This document shows, in pieces, positions 26,141 to 35,968 of a DNA stretch of 64,000 nucleotides. The stretch lies in the NCBI RefSeq assembly GCF_900110115.1, contig NZ_FOCM01000005.1, forward strand, positions 186,001-250,000, read 5' to 3'. Position 1 is the stretch's first letter, and the number at the start of each line of letters is the position of its first letter. The notes under the pieces are model-generated. The model was not told where the DNA came from. It did no database searches and was given only the letters and a program-made list of their open reading frames with translations. Both the position numbers and the translations under genes were made by a program. The DNA is from Palleronia pelagia (lineage in GTDB: Bacteria > Pseudomonadota > Alphaproteobacteria > Rhodobacterales > Rhodobacteraceae).

Positions 26141-26566
26141 ATGATACGCTTTTCGCTTTCCTGCGCCGACGGACACGATTTCGAAAGCTGGTTCGCGTCG
26201 AACGTGGCCTTCGACCGGCTGGCGCAATCGGGGCGCGTGACCTGCCCCGACTGCGGCAGTGCCCATGTGAAAAAGGCGCTCATGGCGCCCCGCGTGCGGT
26301 CTGGGGGCGCGCCGGTCGCGGCCGACGCACCGCCGCCGAAGGCCACGGACGACACCCATCCGCTGGCCCGCCTGCGCCGCAAGATCGAGTCCGAGGCGAA
26401 AGACGTGGGCCGCGATTTCGCCCGCCAGGCCCGCGCCATGCACGAGGGCGCGGCGCCGCATCAGCCCATCTATGGCCAGGCCGAGCTGAAAGAAGCGCGC
26501 GCGCTGGTCGAGGACGGCGTGCCCATCGCGCCCCTGCCCTTCATCCCGAAATCCAAGACCAACTGA
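26141..26566 (+). CDS. DUF1178 family protein
   Basis: 141 residues from the ATG at 26141 (MIRFSLSCADGHDFESWF), the start used across the family. A CxxC zinc-ribbon-like motif lies in RVTCPDCGSAHVKKALMAPR (about residues 37-55). The rest is charged and helical. The function of DUF1178 is unknown. It starts 67 bases after the NUDIX gene and eight bases before the SDR gene, so it is probably in one operon with the SDR gene. Confidence 0.88.
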   Translation: MIRFSLSCADGHDFESWFASNVAFDRLAQSGRVTCPDCGSAHVKKALMAPRVRSGGAPVAADAPPPKATDDTHPLARLRRKIESEAKDVGRDFARQARAMHEGAAPHQPIYGQAELKEARALVEDGVPIAPLPFIPKSKTN

Positions 26567-26574
26567 GGTCCGCC

Positions 26575-27216
26575 ATGCATGTCCTAATCAGCGGCGCGAA
26601 CCGCGGCATCGGTGCCGCCATGGCCGACCGGATGACCGCCCGCGGCGATGACGTGACGCGCACGGCGCGCGCGGCAGAGGGCCATATCCCGCTCGACGTG
26701 TCCGACCCCGCCTCGGTCGGGCGGCTTGCGTCCGAACTGGGCGATCGGCCGATCGACCTGCTGGTGTGCAACGCCGGCGTGTTCGAGGACCGGGGCGGGA
26801 CGCTCGGCGACGGGTTCCCGCCCGACATGTGGGCGCGGATGTTCGCCATCAACGTGACCGGCGCCTTCCTTTGCGTGCAGGCGCTGCTTCCCAACCTGCG
26901 CGCGGCGAAGGGCAAGATCGCGCTGATCTCCAGCCAGCTGGGCAGCTCGGAAAACGCGTCCGGCGGCAACTATATCTATCGCTCCAGCAAGGCGGCGATG
27001 ATAAATCTGGGCCGCAACCTTGCCATGGACCTGAAATCCGACGGCATCGCCGTGGGCATCTATCATCCCGGCTGGGTGCAGACCGACATGGGCGGGTCGG
27101 GCGCGGCCATCTCGCCCGAGACCTCGGCCAAGGGGCTGATCGACCGCTTCGATGCGCTGTCGGTCGCGACGACGGGCCGGTTCGAGACCTATGATGGCCG
27201 TGCGCATCCGTTCTGA
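26575..27216 (+). CDS. Short-chain dehydrogenase/reductase
   Basis: 213 residues, slightly short for classical SDRs. The N-terminal cofactor motif is SGANRGIGAAMAD (residues 5-17), with LVCNAGVF (about 64-71, NAG motif), the catalytic Ser in LISSQLG (about 122) and YRSSKAA (Tyr and Lys, about 137-143). The lack of an acidic residue after strand 2 and the TRTARA stretch fit NADP(H) preference. Substrate unknown. The ATG follows a GAGG ribosome site inside the DUF1178 intergenic gap. Confidence 0.88.
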   Translation: MHVLISGANRGIGAAMADRMTARGDDVTRTARAAEGHIPLDVSDPASVGRLASELGDRPIDLLVCNAGVFEDRGGTLGDGFPPDMWARMFAINVTGAFLCVQALLPNLRAAKGKIALISSQLGSSENASGGNYIYRSSKAAMINLGRNLAMDLKSDGIAVGIYHPGWVQTDMGGSGAAISPETSAKGLIDRFDALSVATTGRFETYDGRAHPF

Positions 27217-27254
27217 AACGGTGTCGTGCGATTTCCAGAAGCTGAATCAGGCAC

Positions 27255-27770
27255 CTAGCGGAACGGGTACATCCAGACCTTGTAGTCCTCGACCAGTTCC
27301 AGCGCGGCGTCGATCTGCGCCTGGTCCATCTTCTTCACCACCTCTTCCAGCGAGATCGCCGCGTCCGGATCGCCGCCGATGGCCGACAGCGTGTACCACA
27401 TGTAGGCGCGCACCAGGTCCGGCGCGGGCATGCCCCGGCCGACCTCGTAGTACCAGCCGATGCCCGACTGCGCGCCCGGGTGGCCCTTCATGGCGCTGCG
27501 CAGGTACCACTCGAAGGCGCGTCGGTCGTCCCGCTCCACCCCCAGCCCCATGGCGTAGAGGATGCCGATCAGCTCTTCCGCGTCGGCATTGCCCGAGCGC
27601 GCGGGCCCGCGCAGCAGCTCCATCGCGTCGGTGAAATCCCCGGCCTCCATGGCGTCGCGGGCATTTTCCACCGGGTTCGCCGCGACGGGACTTGGCAGCG
27701 CCAGCACAAGTGCCAGAATGGCGGCATGTACCGTTTTGCCGCCCCCTTCTTGATCGCGCTGCCGCTTCAT
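27255..27770 (-). CDS. Exported Sel1-repeat protein
   Basis: 171 residues from the ATG at 27770. A signal peptide occupies about residues 12-32 (HAAILALVLALPSPVAANPV). At least two Sel1-like repeats follow (ADAEELIGILYAMGLGV, GAQSGIGWYYEVGRGM), then a partial third (YMWYTLSAIGGD). Sel1/TPR proteins in the periplasm act as adaptors. The start lies inside the 5' end of the divergent di-haem peroxidase gene: the two coding regions overlap head to head by 45 bases if both starts are right. The frame to 28343 upstream is a shadow of the peroxidase gene. Confidence 0.75.
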   Translation of the reverse strand: MKRQRDQEGGGKTVHAAILALVLALPSPVAANPVENARDAMEAGDFTDAMELLRGPARSGNADAEELIGILYAMGLGVERDDRRAFEWYLRSAMKGHPGAQSGIGWYYEVGRGMPAPDLVRAYMWYTLSAIGGDPDAAISLEEVVKKMDQAQIDAALELVEDYKVWMYPFR

Positions 27771-29036
27771 GCCGGCCCCCTGCCCCCGCCGCTGTCCGAC
27801 GCCGATTTCCGCGCGGTGGACGAGGATCAGGCGCGGATCGGTCAGCTTCTTTTCCACGACAAGATCCTGTCGGGCAACCGCAACATCTCGTGCGCGACGT
27901 GTCACGCGCTGGACCACGCGACGGGCGACGGGCTGAGCCTGGGTATCGGCGAGGGCGGCACCGGCGTGGGGCCGGAGCGGACCCCGGGCGAAGGATCGGA
28001 CCGCATCGCCAAGCGCATCCCGCGCAACGCGCCCGCGCTGTGGAACCTGGGCGCGCGTGACATCCGCCTGCTGTTCCACGACGGGCGGCTGAAGACTTCG
28101 CCGATCTACGGCAACGGCTTCGACACCCCGGCCGAGGAATGGCTGCCGCAGGGCCTTGCCACGCCGCTGGCCGCGCAGGCGCTGTTTCCCATGACCGCGC
28201 AGTTCGAGATGGCCGGCAACCCGTCCGAGAACGAGATCGCGGGCGCGGTCCACGACCGGATCGACGCGGCGTGGCCGATCCTGGCCAAGCGCGTGCGCAC
28301 CATCCCGGACTACGGCGAGATGTTCGTGCAGGCCTTCGACCATATCGACCGGCCCGAGCAGGTCAGCATCGTCGAGATCGGCAACGCGCTAGGCGCCTAC
28401 ATCGACCTGGAGTTCCGCCGCTTCGACACCCCGTTCGACCTTTACCTGGCGGGCGAGCCGAACGCGCTCGGCCCCCAGCAGCGGCGCGGGATGGAGCTCT
28501 TCTATGGCGAGGCCGGCTGCGATGCCTGCCACGCCGGCCCGCTGATGAGCGATCAGGACTTCCACGCGCTGGCCCTGCCGCAGATCGGTCCGGGCCGCAC
28601 CCGTCGCTTCGACCCCTATCCGCGCGACGTGGGACGGATGGGCAAGTCCGACCGGCTTGAGGACGCCTATCGCTTCCGCACGCCCATGCTGCGCAACGTG
28701 GCCCTTACCGCGCCCTACGGGCATAACGGCGCCTACCCGACCCTGCGCGGCATCCTGCGGCATCACGCCGATCCGCTGGGCGCGCTGGACGCCTGGACAC
28801 GCGACATGGCCCGCCTGCCGCACGCGCCGTGGCTGGCCGCGGGCGACTTCGCCGCCAGCGCCGACCGGCTCGAGGCCGCGCGCCACCGGGCCCGGGTGGA
28901 CCTCGCGCCGCTGCCGCTGGGCGCTCTCGACCTCGCCGATCTCGAGGCGTTCCTGCACGCCCTGACCAGCCCCACGGCCGAGACGTTCCGCTTCGGCAAG
29001 CCCGAAACCGTGCCTTCGGGCCTGCCGGTGGATTGA
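27726..29036 (+). CDS. Di-haem cytochrome c peroxidase family protein (CCP/MauG)
   Basis: 436 residues from the ATG at 27726, with signal peptide MYRFAAPFLIALPLHAG. Two c-type haem sites are present: CATCH (about residue 56) and CDACH (about residue 262). After the second comes RFRTPMLRNVALTAPYGHNG, a typical CCP/MauG segment. It acts in the periplasm on hydrogen peroxide or as a MauG-like oxidase; the electron donor is probably a c-type cytochrome. The upstream in-frame extension to 27480 lacks a signal peptide and is rejected. Confidence 0.88.
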   Translation: MYRFAAPFLIALPLHAGPLPPPLSDADFRAVDEDQARIGQLLFHDKILSGNRNISCATCHALDHATGDGLSLGIGEGGTGVGPERTPGEGSDRIAKRIPRNAPALWNLGARDIRLLFHDGRLKTSPIYGNGFDTPAEEWLPQGLATPLAAQALFPMTAQFEMAGNPSENEIAGAVHDRIDAAWPILAKRVRTIPDYGEMFVQAFDHIDRPEQVSIVEIGNALGAYIDLEFRRFDTPFDLYLAGEPNALGPQQRRGMELFYGEAGCDACHAGPLMSDQDFHALALPQIGPGRTRRFDPYPRDVGRMGKSDRLEDAYRFRTPMLRNVALTAPYGHNGAYPTLRGILRHHADPLGALDAWTRDMARLPHAPWLAAGDFAASADRLEAARHRARVDLAPLPLGALDLADLEAFLHALTSPTAETFRFGKPETVPSGLPVD

Positions 29037-29105
29037 CGCACCCACTGGTCGCGCGGAACCCGGCCCCTACGTGCGTGACCGAGCAGCCAAGCACGGGATA
29101 ATCCG

Positions 29106-29762
29106 TTGTTAATCGTCAAAGACCTGCACAAGTCCTTCGACGGCGCCGACGGCCCGGTCGCCGTCCTGCGCGGCGTGGACCTGCGGCTGGAGGCCGGGCA
29201 GACCATGGCGCTGACGGGTGACAGCGGCTCGGGCAAATCCACGCTTCTGCACCTGATCGGCGGGCTGGACCATGCCGACAGCGGGACGATCACGCTGGAT
29301 GGCTCCGACATCACCGCGCTGGACGATGCGGGCCGCGCGGCCCTGCGCCGGGACCGGATCGGCGTGGTGTTCCAGCAGTTCAACCTGATCCCGTCGCTGG
29401 ACGTGGCCGCCAACATCGCGTTCCAGGCGCGGCTTGCGGGCAAGCACGACCGCGACTGGACGGACCGGCTGGCCACGCGGCTGGGACTGACCGATCACCT
29501 GAAGAAATATCCCGAACAGCTGTCGGGTGGCCAGCAGCAGCGCGTCGCCATCGGCCGAACCCTGGCCGCCAAGCCGTCGCTGGTGTTGGCGGACGAGCCC
29601 ACCGGCAACCTGGACGAGGACAGCGGCGCCCGCGTGCTCGAGCTGATGCTGGCGCTGGTCGAGGAAACCGGCGCGTCCCTGCTGACCGTGACCCACTCGC
29701 AGTCGCTGGCGGGCCATATGCAGCGCCAGTTGCACCTGCGGCACGGGCGGATCGACGGATGA
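29106..29762 (+). CDS. ABC transporter ATP-binding protein (MacB/LolD-like, AttE-type)
   Basis: 218 residues, a lone nucleotide-binding domain. Walker A is GDSGSGKST (about 38-46), the signature [12 protein letters not shown] (about 139-150) and Walker [10 protein letters not shown] (about 159-167). The start codon is TTG at 29106. The four-base overlap with the FtsX-like permease gene shows the pair works together. Proteins of this class drive mechanotransmission or lipoprotein/lipid handling at the inner membrane rather than simple uptake. With the permease and the AttH-like gene it resembles the attEFGH operon of Agrobacterium. Confidence 0.9.
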   Translation: MLIVKDLHKSFDGADGPVAVLRGVDLRLEAGQTMALTGDSGSGKSTLLHLIGGLDHADSGTITLDGSDITALDDAGRAALRRDRIGVVFQQFNLIPSLDVAANIAFQARLAGKHDRDWTDRLATRLGLTDHLKKYPEQLSGGQQQRVAIGRTLAAKPSLVLADEPTGNLDEDSGARVLELMLALVEETGASLLTVTHSQSLAGHMQRQLHLRHGRIDG

Positions 29763-32170
29763 TCCGCGCCGGGCTGACCGCGCTGCTGTCGCACTGGGTC
29801 CGGCGACCCTTTCAGCTGGTGACGCTGATGCTTGGCCTTGCGACGGCCACGGCGCTCTGGTCAGGGGTGCAGGCCATCAACGCCGAGGCGCGCGCGAGCT
29901 ATGACCAGGCCGCGCGCACGCTGGCCGGGCCCGACCGCGACACGCTGGTCGCCCGCGACGGCGGGGCCATTGACCAGGCGCTCTTCGTCACGTTGCGACG
30001 CGCGGGCTGGCAGGTCTCACCCCTGATCGAGGGGCGCGTGCCCTCGCCCGCGGGACCGTTGCGCGTCATCGGCATCGACGGCTTCACCCTGCCGTCGGGC
30101 GACCTGCCGGTAACGGATGCGAGCGAACCGGGCGACGTGAACATGGCGTTCCTGACGCCGCCCGGGCTGCTTCTGGTCGCGCCGGGCACGCAGGAGCGTC
30201 TGTCGAACGCCGACGACCTGCCGCAGCGGCAGACGGCCGAAGGTATCCCGCCCGGCGTCGCCTATGCCGATATCGGCATCGCGCAGACGCTCCTGGGCCG
30301 CGAGGGGCAGATCGACAGGCTGGTCGTGACCGGGCCGCCGTCGTTGACCGCGCCTCCGCTGGACGAGGTCGCACCCGCGCTCGCGCGGCGCAGCGCGGGC
30401 GGCGGCAATGACATCGCGCGGCTCACGGACTCGTTTCACCTGAACCTCACCGCGTTCGGGCTGCTGAGCTTCGCCGTGGGTCTATTCATCGTGCGCGGCG
30501 CCATCGGCCTGGCCTTCGAGCAGCGGCGCGGGGTCTTTCGCACCCTGCGCGCGCTGGGGATGCCCGCGCGGACGCTGCTGGCGCTGCTGACCGCCGAGCT
30601 TCTGGTGCTCGCGCTGGTCGCGGGACTGATCGGGGTGGCGCTGGGCTACCTCGTGGCGTCCCTGCTGCTGCCCGACGTGGCCGCAACGCTGCGCGGGCTC
30701 TACGGCGCCAGCGTCGACGGAACGCTGAGCCTGCGCCCCGTCTGGTGGCTGAGCGGACTGGCCATCGCCACGCTGGGCACGGCCGTTGCCGCCGCCGGGT
30801 CGCTGTGGAAGGTGGCGCATCTGCCGCTGCTGGCCCCGGCGCAGCCCCGCGCCTGGGCGCGCGCGTCGGACCGGGCCATGCGCCTGCAGGCGGTGGCGGC
30901 GGTCGTACTGCTGGCTCTCGCCGCGCTGCTCGGCGTGACCGGTGGCGGACTGGTGGTGGGCTTCACGCTGCTGGGCGCGCTTCTGGTGGGCGCGGCGCTG
31001 GTACTGCCCATCATCCTGCATTCTGTTCTGGGCTTCTTCGGGCGCGGCGCGGCGGGGCCTCTGTCGGAGTGGTTCTGGGCCGACACGCGCCAGCAGCTTC
31101 CCGGCCTGTCGCTGGCGCTGATGGCGCTGCTGCTGGCGTTGGCGGCGAATATCGGCGTGGGCACAATGGTCAGCAGCTTCCGCACGACCTTCACCGGCTG
31201 GCTGGATCAGCGCCTGGCGTCCGAGCTGTACCTGACCGCCGAGAGCGAGGCGCAAGCCGAAGACCTGCGCGCCTGGCTGGCCACGCGCGCTGACGCGGTG
31301 CTGCCGATCCGCAGCAGCGAGGCCCAGCTGGCCGGCGCGCCCGGCGAAGTCTTCGGCGTGGCCGATCACGCGACCTATCGCGACAACTGGCCCCTGATCG
31401 AGGCGGACGCAGCCGTCTGGGACCGCGTCGCCGCCGGCGAGGCCGTGCTGGTGAACGAACAGCTGGCTCGGCGCGAAGGTCTCTGGCCCGGCGCGACGCT
31501 GGACCTGCCCGGCTGGCCCGACGCGCCGGTGGCCGGCGTCTACAGCGATTACGGCAACCCGCTGGGGCAGGCCATGGTCGGACTAGACCGCTTCGACGCG
31601 CTGTTCCCCGAGGCGCCGCGCCTGCGTTTCGGCCTGCGCACGGACCGGCCCGAGGCGCTGCGCACCGCGCTGATCGATGAATTCGGCCTCTCCGGCGGCA
31701 ATGTCACCGACCAGGCGTCGATCAAGCAATTCTCGCTCGACGTCTTCGAACGCACCTTCACCGTGACCGCCGCGCTCAACGTGCTCACCCTGTCGGTGGC
31801 GGCGCTGGCGATTTTGACGTCCTTGCTGACGCTCGCCACCATGCGCCAGCCGCAGCTTGCCCCGGTCTGGGCGCTGGGCCTCACACGCCGCCGCCTCGCC
31901 CGGCTCGAGCTGTGGCGCGCCTTACTGCTGGCCGCGCTTACCTTCGTGGTCGCGGTCCCGGTGGGGCTTGTGCTGGCCTGGGTGCTGCTGTCCGTCATCA
32001 ATGTCGAGGCGTTCGGCTGGCGACTGCCCATGGAGCTTTTCCCGCGTGACTGGGTCTGGCTGGGGGTGCTATCGCTGCTGGCCGCCGGGCTGGCGAGCCT
32101 GTTGCCGGCGATAAAGCTGGCCCGGACGCCCCCCAACGAGCTGCTGAAGGTCTTCGCCCATGAACGCTAG
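29759..32170 (+). CDS. FtsX-like ABC transporter permease (AttF/G-type fusion)
   Basis: 803 residues with two FtsX domains, about ten hydrophobic segments and two large periplasmic regions (about 45-215 and 475-640). The membrane blocks are near residues 18-40, 225-340, 375-470 and 655-795. This layout is that of the fused AttFG or LolCE-like permeases. It overlaps the ATPase gene by four bases and the downstream lipocalin-like gene by eleven. The cargo is not known; the secreted partner suggests handling of a hydrophobic compound. Confidence 0.88.
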   Translation: MIRAGLTALLSHWVRRPFQLVTLMLGLATATALWSGVQAINAEARASYDQAARTLAGPDRDTLVARDGGAIDQALFVTLRRAGWQVSPLIEGRVPSPAGPLRVIGIDGFTLPSGDLPVTDASEPGDVNMAFLTPPGLLLVAPGTQERLSNADDLPQRQTAEGIPPGVAYADIGIAQTLLGREGQIDRLVVTGPPSLTAPPLDEVAPALARRSAGGGNDIARLTDSFHLNLTAFGLLSFAVGLFIVRGAIGLAFEQRRGVFRTLRALGMPARTLLALLTAELLVLALVAGLIGVALGYLVASLLLPDVAATLRGLYGASVDGTLSLRPVWWLSGLAIATLGTAVAAAGSLWKVAHLPLLAPAQPRAWARASDRAMRLQAVAAVVLLALAALLGVTGGGLVVGFTLLGALLVGAALVLPIILHSVLGFFGRGAAGPLSEWFWADTRQQLPGLSLALMALLLALAANIGVGTMVSSFRTTFTGWLDQRLASELYLTAESEAQAEDLRAWLATRADAVLPIRSSEAQLAGAPGEVFGVADHATYRDNWPLIEADAAVWDRVAAGEAVLVNEQLARREGLWPGATLDLPGWPDAPVAGVYSDYGNPLGQAMVGLDRFDALFPEAPRLRFGLRTDRPEALRTALIDEFGLSGGNVTDQASIKQFSLDVFERTFTVTAALNVLTLSVAALAILTSLLTLATMRQPQLAPVWALGLTRRRLARLELWRALLLAALTFVVAVPVGLVLAWVLLSVINVEAFGWRLPMELFPRDWVWLGVLSLLAAGLASLLPAIKLARTPPNELLKVFAHER

Positions 32171-33215
32171 GACGACCCGACGCGCCCTGTTGGGCACCAC
32201 GCTGTCGGCCTTCGCCACGAGGGCCATGGCCCAGGGCTTCGCAGGACTTGGCACCGCCTCCGACGGCTTCGCGCGGCCCACGCCCGGCAAGACCTTCCGC
32301 TTTCCCGAGGATCACGGACCGCACCCCGACTACCGCATCGAGTGGTGGTACATCACCGCCAACCTCGAAGGCCCCGTCGGCACCCCCTACGGCGTGCAGT
32401 GGACGCTGTTTCGATCCGCCCTCGCACCGTCGGGCGGCGATGGTGGCTGGGACAGCCGGCAGGCCTGGATGGGCCATGCGGGCCTGACCACGCCCGACGC
32501 GCATTTCGCGGCCGAGCGGCTGGGTCGTGGGGGCACCGGGCAGGCGGGCGTCAGCGTCGAACCGTTCGAGGCATTCATCGACGACTGGTCGCTTGCTGGC
32601 CCCACCCTGGGCGAAGTCACCATGCGGGCGGCGGGCGCCGATTTCGCCTACGACCTGCAACTCGACGCCGATGGCCCGTTCGTCTTCCAGGGCGACGACG
32701 GCTACTCGGTGAAATCCGCCGCGGGACAGGCGAGCTATTACTATTCGCAGCCCTTCTACCGCGTGTCGGGCCGACTGATGCTGCCCGGTGGCGAGGTCGA
32801 GGTGACGGGCCGCGCCTGGCTCGACCGCGAATGGTCCTCGCAACCCCTGTCCGAGGACCAGAGCGGGTGGGACTGGTTCTCGCTCCATTTCGACAGCGGC
32901 GACAAGATGATGGGTTTCCGGCTGCGCGGGGCCGAGGATTTCACCGCCGCCACCTGGATTACCGCCGACGGACAAACCATGCCCTTCCCCGACGGCGCGT
33001 TCGCGGCCGAGCCGCTCGAGACCAGCGATGTCGCGGGCCGCGAGGTGCCCACCCGCTGGGCCGTGCGCCTGCCGGGTCGCGGCGTGGACATCACCGTGGC
33101 GGCGATCAATCCGGACGCCTTCATGGACCTGGGCTTCGGCTACTGGGAGGGGCCGGTCACCGTCACCGGCAGCCACGGCGGGATCGGCTACCTGGAGATG
33201 ACCGGATATGGATGA
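32160..33215 (+). CDS. AttH/CrtC-like secreted lipocalin-like hydrolase
   Basis: 351 residues. The N-terminus is Tat-like (TTRRALLGTTLSAFATRAMA). The family block is FPEDHGPHPDYRIEWWYITA (about residues 41-60), and WLDREWSSQP and WDWFSLHFDSGD (about 221-247) follow. This double lipocalin-like family includes AttH and carotenoid 1,2-hydratase. No other carotenoid genes are near, and the gene is the third in an ABC operon, so AttH-type function (envelope or surface compound) is the better guess. It overlaps the permease and the next gene. Confidence 0.85.
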   Translation: MNARTTRRALLGTTLSAFATRAMAQGFAGLGTASDGFARPTPGKTFRFPEDHGPHPDYRIEWWYITANLEGPVGTPYGVQWTLFRSALAPSGGDGGWDSRQAWMGHAGLTTPDAHFAAERLGRGGTGQAGVSVEPFEAFIDDWSLAGPTLGEVTMRAAGADFAYDLQLDADGPFVFQGDDGYSVKSAAGQASYYYSQPFYRVSGRLMLPGGEVEVTGRAWLDREWSSQPLSEDQSGWDWFSLHFDSGDKMMGFRLRGAEDFTAATWITADGQTMPFPDGAFAAEPLETSDVAGREVPTRWAVRLPGRGVDITVAAINPDAFMDLGFGYWEGPVTVTGSHGGIGYLEMTGYG

Positions 33216-33759
33216 CTGGGCCAACGACTTGGAAAAGCTTTGGGATTTTGCGTGGCAGAAGCTGCATCGGGGCGCGGCGGATGCGAAATCACCGCTGCAC
33301 CGGCCCGCCTTCGCCACGGCGGGGCGCGAGGGCGGCGCCGAAGCGCGGATCGTGGTCCTGCGCTCGGCCAGCCCGTCACGACACACGCTTGAGGTCCACA
33401 CCGACTCGGCCTCGGCCAAGGTGGCGGAACTGGTCGCCGATCCACGCGCCACGCTTCTGTTCTGGGATCCGAAATCCAACCTGCAACTGCGTGCGCGCGT
33501 CCGGGTCGAAATGGTCGCCGGCGATGCCGAGGCGTGGGAGCAACTGGGCGAAGGCGCCCGGATGAACTACGGCGGAACGCCCTCGACCGGCACGAGCATC
33601 GGCGCGCCGGACGCCTACGACAAGACCCCGGCGCGCGAGCGGCACACGCAGCTGATCGGGCATCTGCAATCGCTCGACGCCGTCTACCTGGGCCCGGAGC
33701 ATCGCCGCGCGCTCTACTCCCGCGACGACGGCTTCGCCGGAACGTGGCTGGCCCCCTGA
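33208..33759 (+). CDS. Pyridoxamine 5'-phosphate oxidase-like flavoprotein
   Basis: 183 residues with the split-barrel FMN-binding pattern (RIVVLRSASP, ATLLFWDPKSNLQLRARVRVE). It lacks the long C-terminal PLP-site motif of true PdxH, so it is a general PNPOx-like flavin-binding protein. It overlaps the AttH-like gene by eight bases, probably the last gene of that operon. The substrate is unknown. Confidence 0.82.
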   Translation: MDDWANDLEKLWDFAWQKLHRGAADAKSPLHRPAFATAGREGGAEARIVVLRSASPSRHTLEVHTDSASAKVAELVADPRATLLFWDPKSNLQLRARVRVEMVAGDAEAWEQLGEGARMNYGGTPSTGTSIGAPDAYDKTPARERHTQLIGHLQSLDAVYLGPEHRRALYSRDDGFAGTWLAP

Positions 33760-33802
33760 CACGGCCCTTGCTAGGAAACCGCGACCCCAACGGAGCGACC
33801 CG

Positions 33803-35968
33803 ATGCACCCCCAATGGCCCGCCACCCGCGACCTCGTCCTGATCGGCGGCGGGCACGCCCATGCGCTGGTCTTACGGAAATGGGGAATGGACCCGCTGCC
33901 GGGCGCGCGGCTCACGCTGATCAATCCCGGTCCCACCGCGCCCTACACAGGGATGCTGCCGGGCTTCGTCGCCGGGCACTACGACCGCGACACGCTCGAG
34001 ATCGACCTGGTCCGGCTGGCACGGTTCGCGGGCGCACGGCTGATCCTCGGGCACGCCACCGGCATCGACCGGGGCCTGGGCGAGATCGCCGTCGACGACG
34101 CGATCCTGGGCCCCCGGCGCGTCGGCTACGACGTGGCCTCGGTCGATATCGGCATCCATTCCGACATGCCCGCCCTGCCCGGCTTCGAGATGCACGGGGT
34201 GGCGGCCAAGCCGCTCGGCAGCTTCGCCGCGCGATGGGCGGCCCACCGCGACGGGCCGAACCGCACCGCGCCAAAGGCCGTGATCGGCGGCGGCGTCGGC
34301 GGGGTGGAGCTGGCCATGGCCATGTCCTTCGGCTGCGGCGGCGCGGCCGTCACCGTGATCGACCGGGGCAAGGCGCTGGACGGTATCGGCGAAGGGGCCC
34401 GGCGTGCGCTGCTGGACGCCATGGCCGCGCGCAACGTGACCCTGATCGAACAGGCCGAGGCGGCGCAGGTCACGGCCGAGGGCGTGGTAATGGAGGACGG
34501 TCGCGAGATCCCGGCGCGGTTCGTGACCGGCGCGGCCGGGGCGCAACCCTATGACTGGCTGCGCGGCACCGGGCTGGAGCTGACGGACGGGTTCATCGCC
34601 GTCGACGCCCGTCTGCGCAGCGTGACCGACCCGGCGATCTTCGCGGCGGGTGACTGCGCCCACATGACCCACGCGCCCCGCCCCAAGGCAGGGGTCTTCG
34701 CCGTGCGGCAGGCGCCGGTGCTGACGCAGAACCTGCGCGCGGCGCTCGGAGCCGGGACGACACATCGCTACGATCCGCAGCGCGATTACCTCAAGCTGAT
34801 CTCGACCGGCGGCAAGGCGGCGGTGGCCGACAAGGCGGGGCTGCGGCTGAGTGGTCGCTGGCTCTGGCGCTGGAAGGACCACATCGACCGTAAGTTCATG
34901 GGCAAGCTGTCGGAACTGCCCGAAATGACGCCACCGCGCCCGCCGAAGGAGGCCGCCACCGGCTTGCGCGCCCTGACGGAACAAGCGCCCTGCGGCGGCT
35001 GCGCGGCTAAGGTCGCGCAATCGACCCTGTCGCACGCGCTGGCCCAGCTTCCGGTGCACGCCCGCGACGATGTCGAGACCGGCGCGGGCGACGATGCCGC
35101 GATCCTGCGCATGGGCGAGACGCGGCAGGCGATCACCGTGGACCAGCTGCGCAGCGTGACGGACGACCCGGCCCTGATGGCCCATATCGCCGCCCACCAC
35201 GCGCTGGGCGATTGCCTGGCCATGGGCGCGGCGCCGCAGACCGCCCTGCCGATCCTGACCCTGCCGCGGGCGACGCCGACACTCGAGGCGCGGACATTGC
35301 GCGAGGTCATGGCCCCGGCGCAGGCCGTCTTCGCCGCCGCCGGGGCCAGCATCGTCGGCGGGCATTCGGCCACGGGGGCGGAACTCGCCATCGGATTCGC
35401 GGTGACGGGCCTGCTGGACGCGGCCCCCTTGACCTTGGCGGGCGCACGGCCCGGCGACAGGCTGATCCTGACCAAACCGCTGGGCACGGGCGTCGTTATG
35501 GCAGCGGCCATGACCGGTGACGCGCCGGGACCGGTAGTGGCCGACACGCTGCGCGCAATGGCGGCCCCGCAGATCGAGGCCGCGCGGCTGCTGCGCGGCG
35601 CCAACGCGATGACGGACGTCACGGGCTTCGGGCTGGCCGGGCATCTCATTGGCATGCTGGAGGCCAGCGGCGTGGCCGCCCGTCTGGATCTCGACGCGCT
35701 GCCGATCCTGCCCGGCGCGCTGGACTTGGTGCGGTCTGGCACCCGGTCGACCCTGCACGCAGCGAACCGGCAGGTGGCGGATCGGGTCGAGGCCCCGGAC
35801 GATCCGCGTTGCGAGCTTCTCTACGATCCTCAAACCGCGGGTGGCCTGCTCGCCGCCGTGGCAGTCGCCGACGCACCAGACTTCATGTTGAATCTCAAGG
35901 GTGCGGGATATACCGCTAATATCATTGGAAAATTGACGGAAGGCGCGCCCTCAATCCGGGTTGTCTGA
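33803..35968 (+). CDS. selD: Fused NADH-dehydrogenase-like FAD protein / selenide, water dikinase
   Basis: 721 residues. Residues about 1-385 form an NDH-2-like pyridine-nucleotide/FAD oxidoreductase (LIGGGHAHALVLRKWG near the start, GAAGAQPYDW, FAAGDCAHM near 282). Residues about 394-721 are SelD, beginning QAPCGGCAAKVAQ with the active Cys (397/400) and Lys 403, then ATP-binding GAGDDAAIL and DVTGFGLAGH. SelD makes selenophosphate from selenide and ATP. The fusion, known in several proteobacteria, could couple selenium reduction to phosphorylation. It is convergent with mnmH; the two stop regions overlap by 18 bases. Confidence 0.95.
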   Translation: MHPQWPATRDLVLIGGGHAHALVLRKWGMDPLPGARLTLINPGPTAPYTGMLPGFVAGHYDRDTLEIDLVRLARFAGARLILGHATGIDRGLGEIAVDDAILGPRRVGYDVASVDIGIHSDMPALPGFEMHGVAAKPLGSFAARWAAHRDGPNRTAPKAVIGGGVGGVELAMAMSFGCGGAAVTVIDRGKALDGIGEGARRALLDAMAARNVTLIEQAEAAQVTAEGVVMEDGREIPARFVTGAAGAQPYDWLRGTGLELTDGFIAVDARLRSVTDPAIFAAGDCAHMTHAPRPKAGVFAVRQAPVLTQNLRAALGAGTTHRYDPQRDYLKLISTGGKAAVADKAGLRLSGRWLWRWKDHIDRKFMGKLSELPEMTPPRPPKEAATGLRALTEQAPCGGCAAKVAQSTLSHALAQLPVHARDDVETGAGDDAAILRMGETRQAITVDQLRSVTDDPALMAHIAAHHALGDCLAMGAAPQTALPILTLPRATPTLEARTLREVMAPAQAVFAAAGASIVGGHSATGAELAIGFAVTGLLDAAPLTLAGARPGDRLILTKPLGTGVVMAAAMTGDAPGPVVADTLRAMAAPQIEAARLLRGANAMTDVTGFGLAGHLIGMLEASGVAARLDLDALPILPGALDLVRSGTRSTLHAANRQVADRVEAPDDPRCELLYDPQTAGGLLAAVAVADAPDFMLNLKGAGYTANIIGKLTEGAPSIRVV

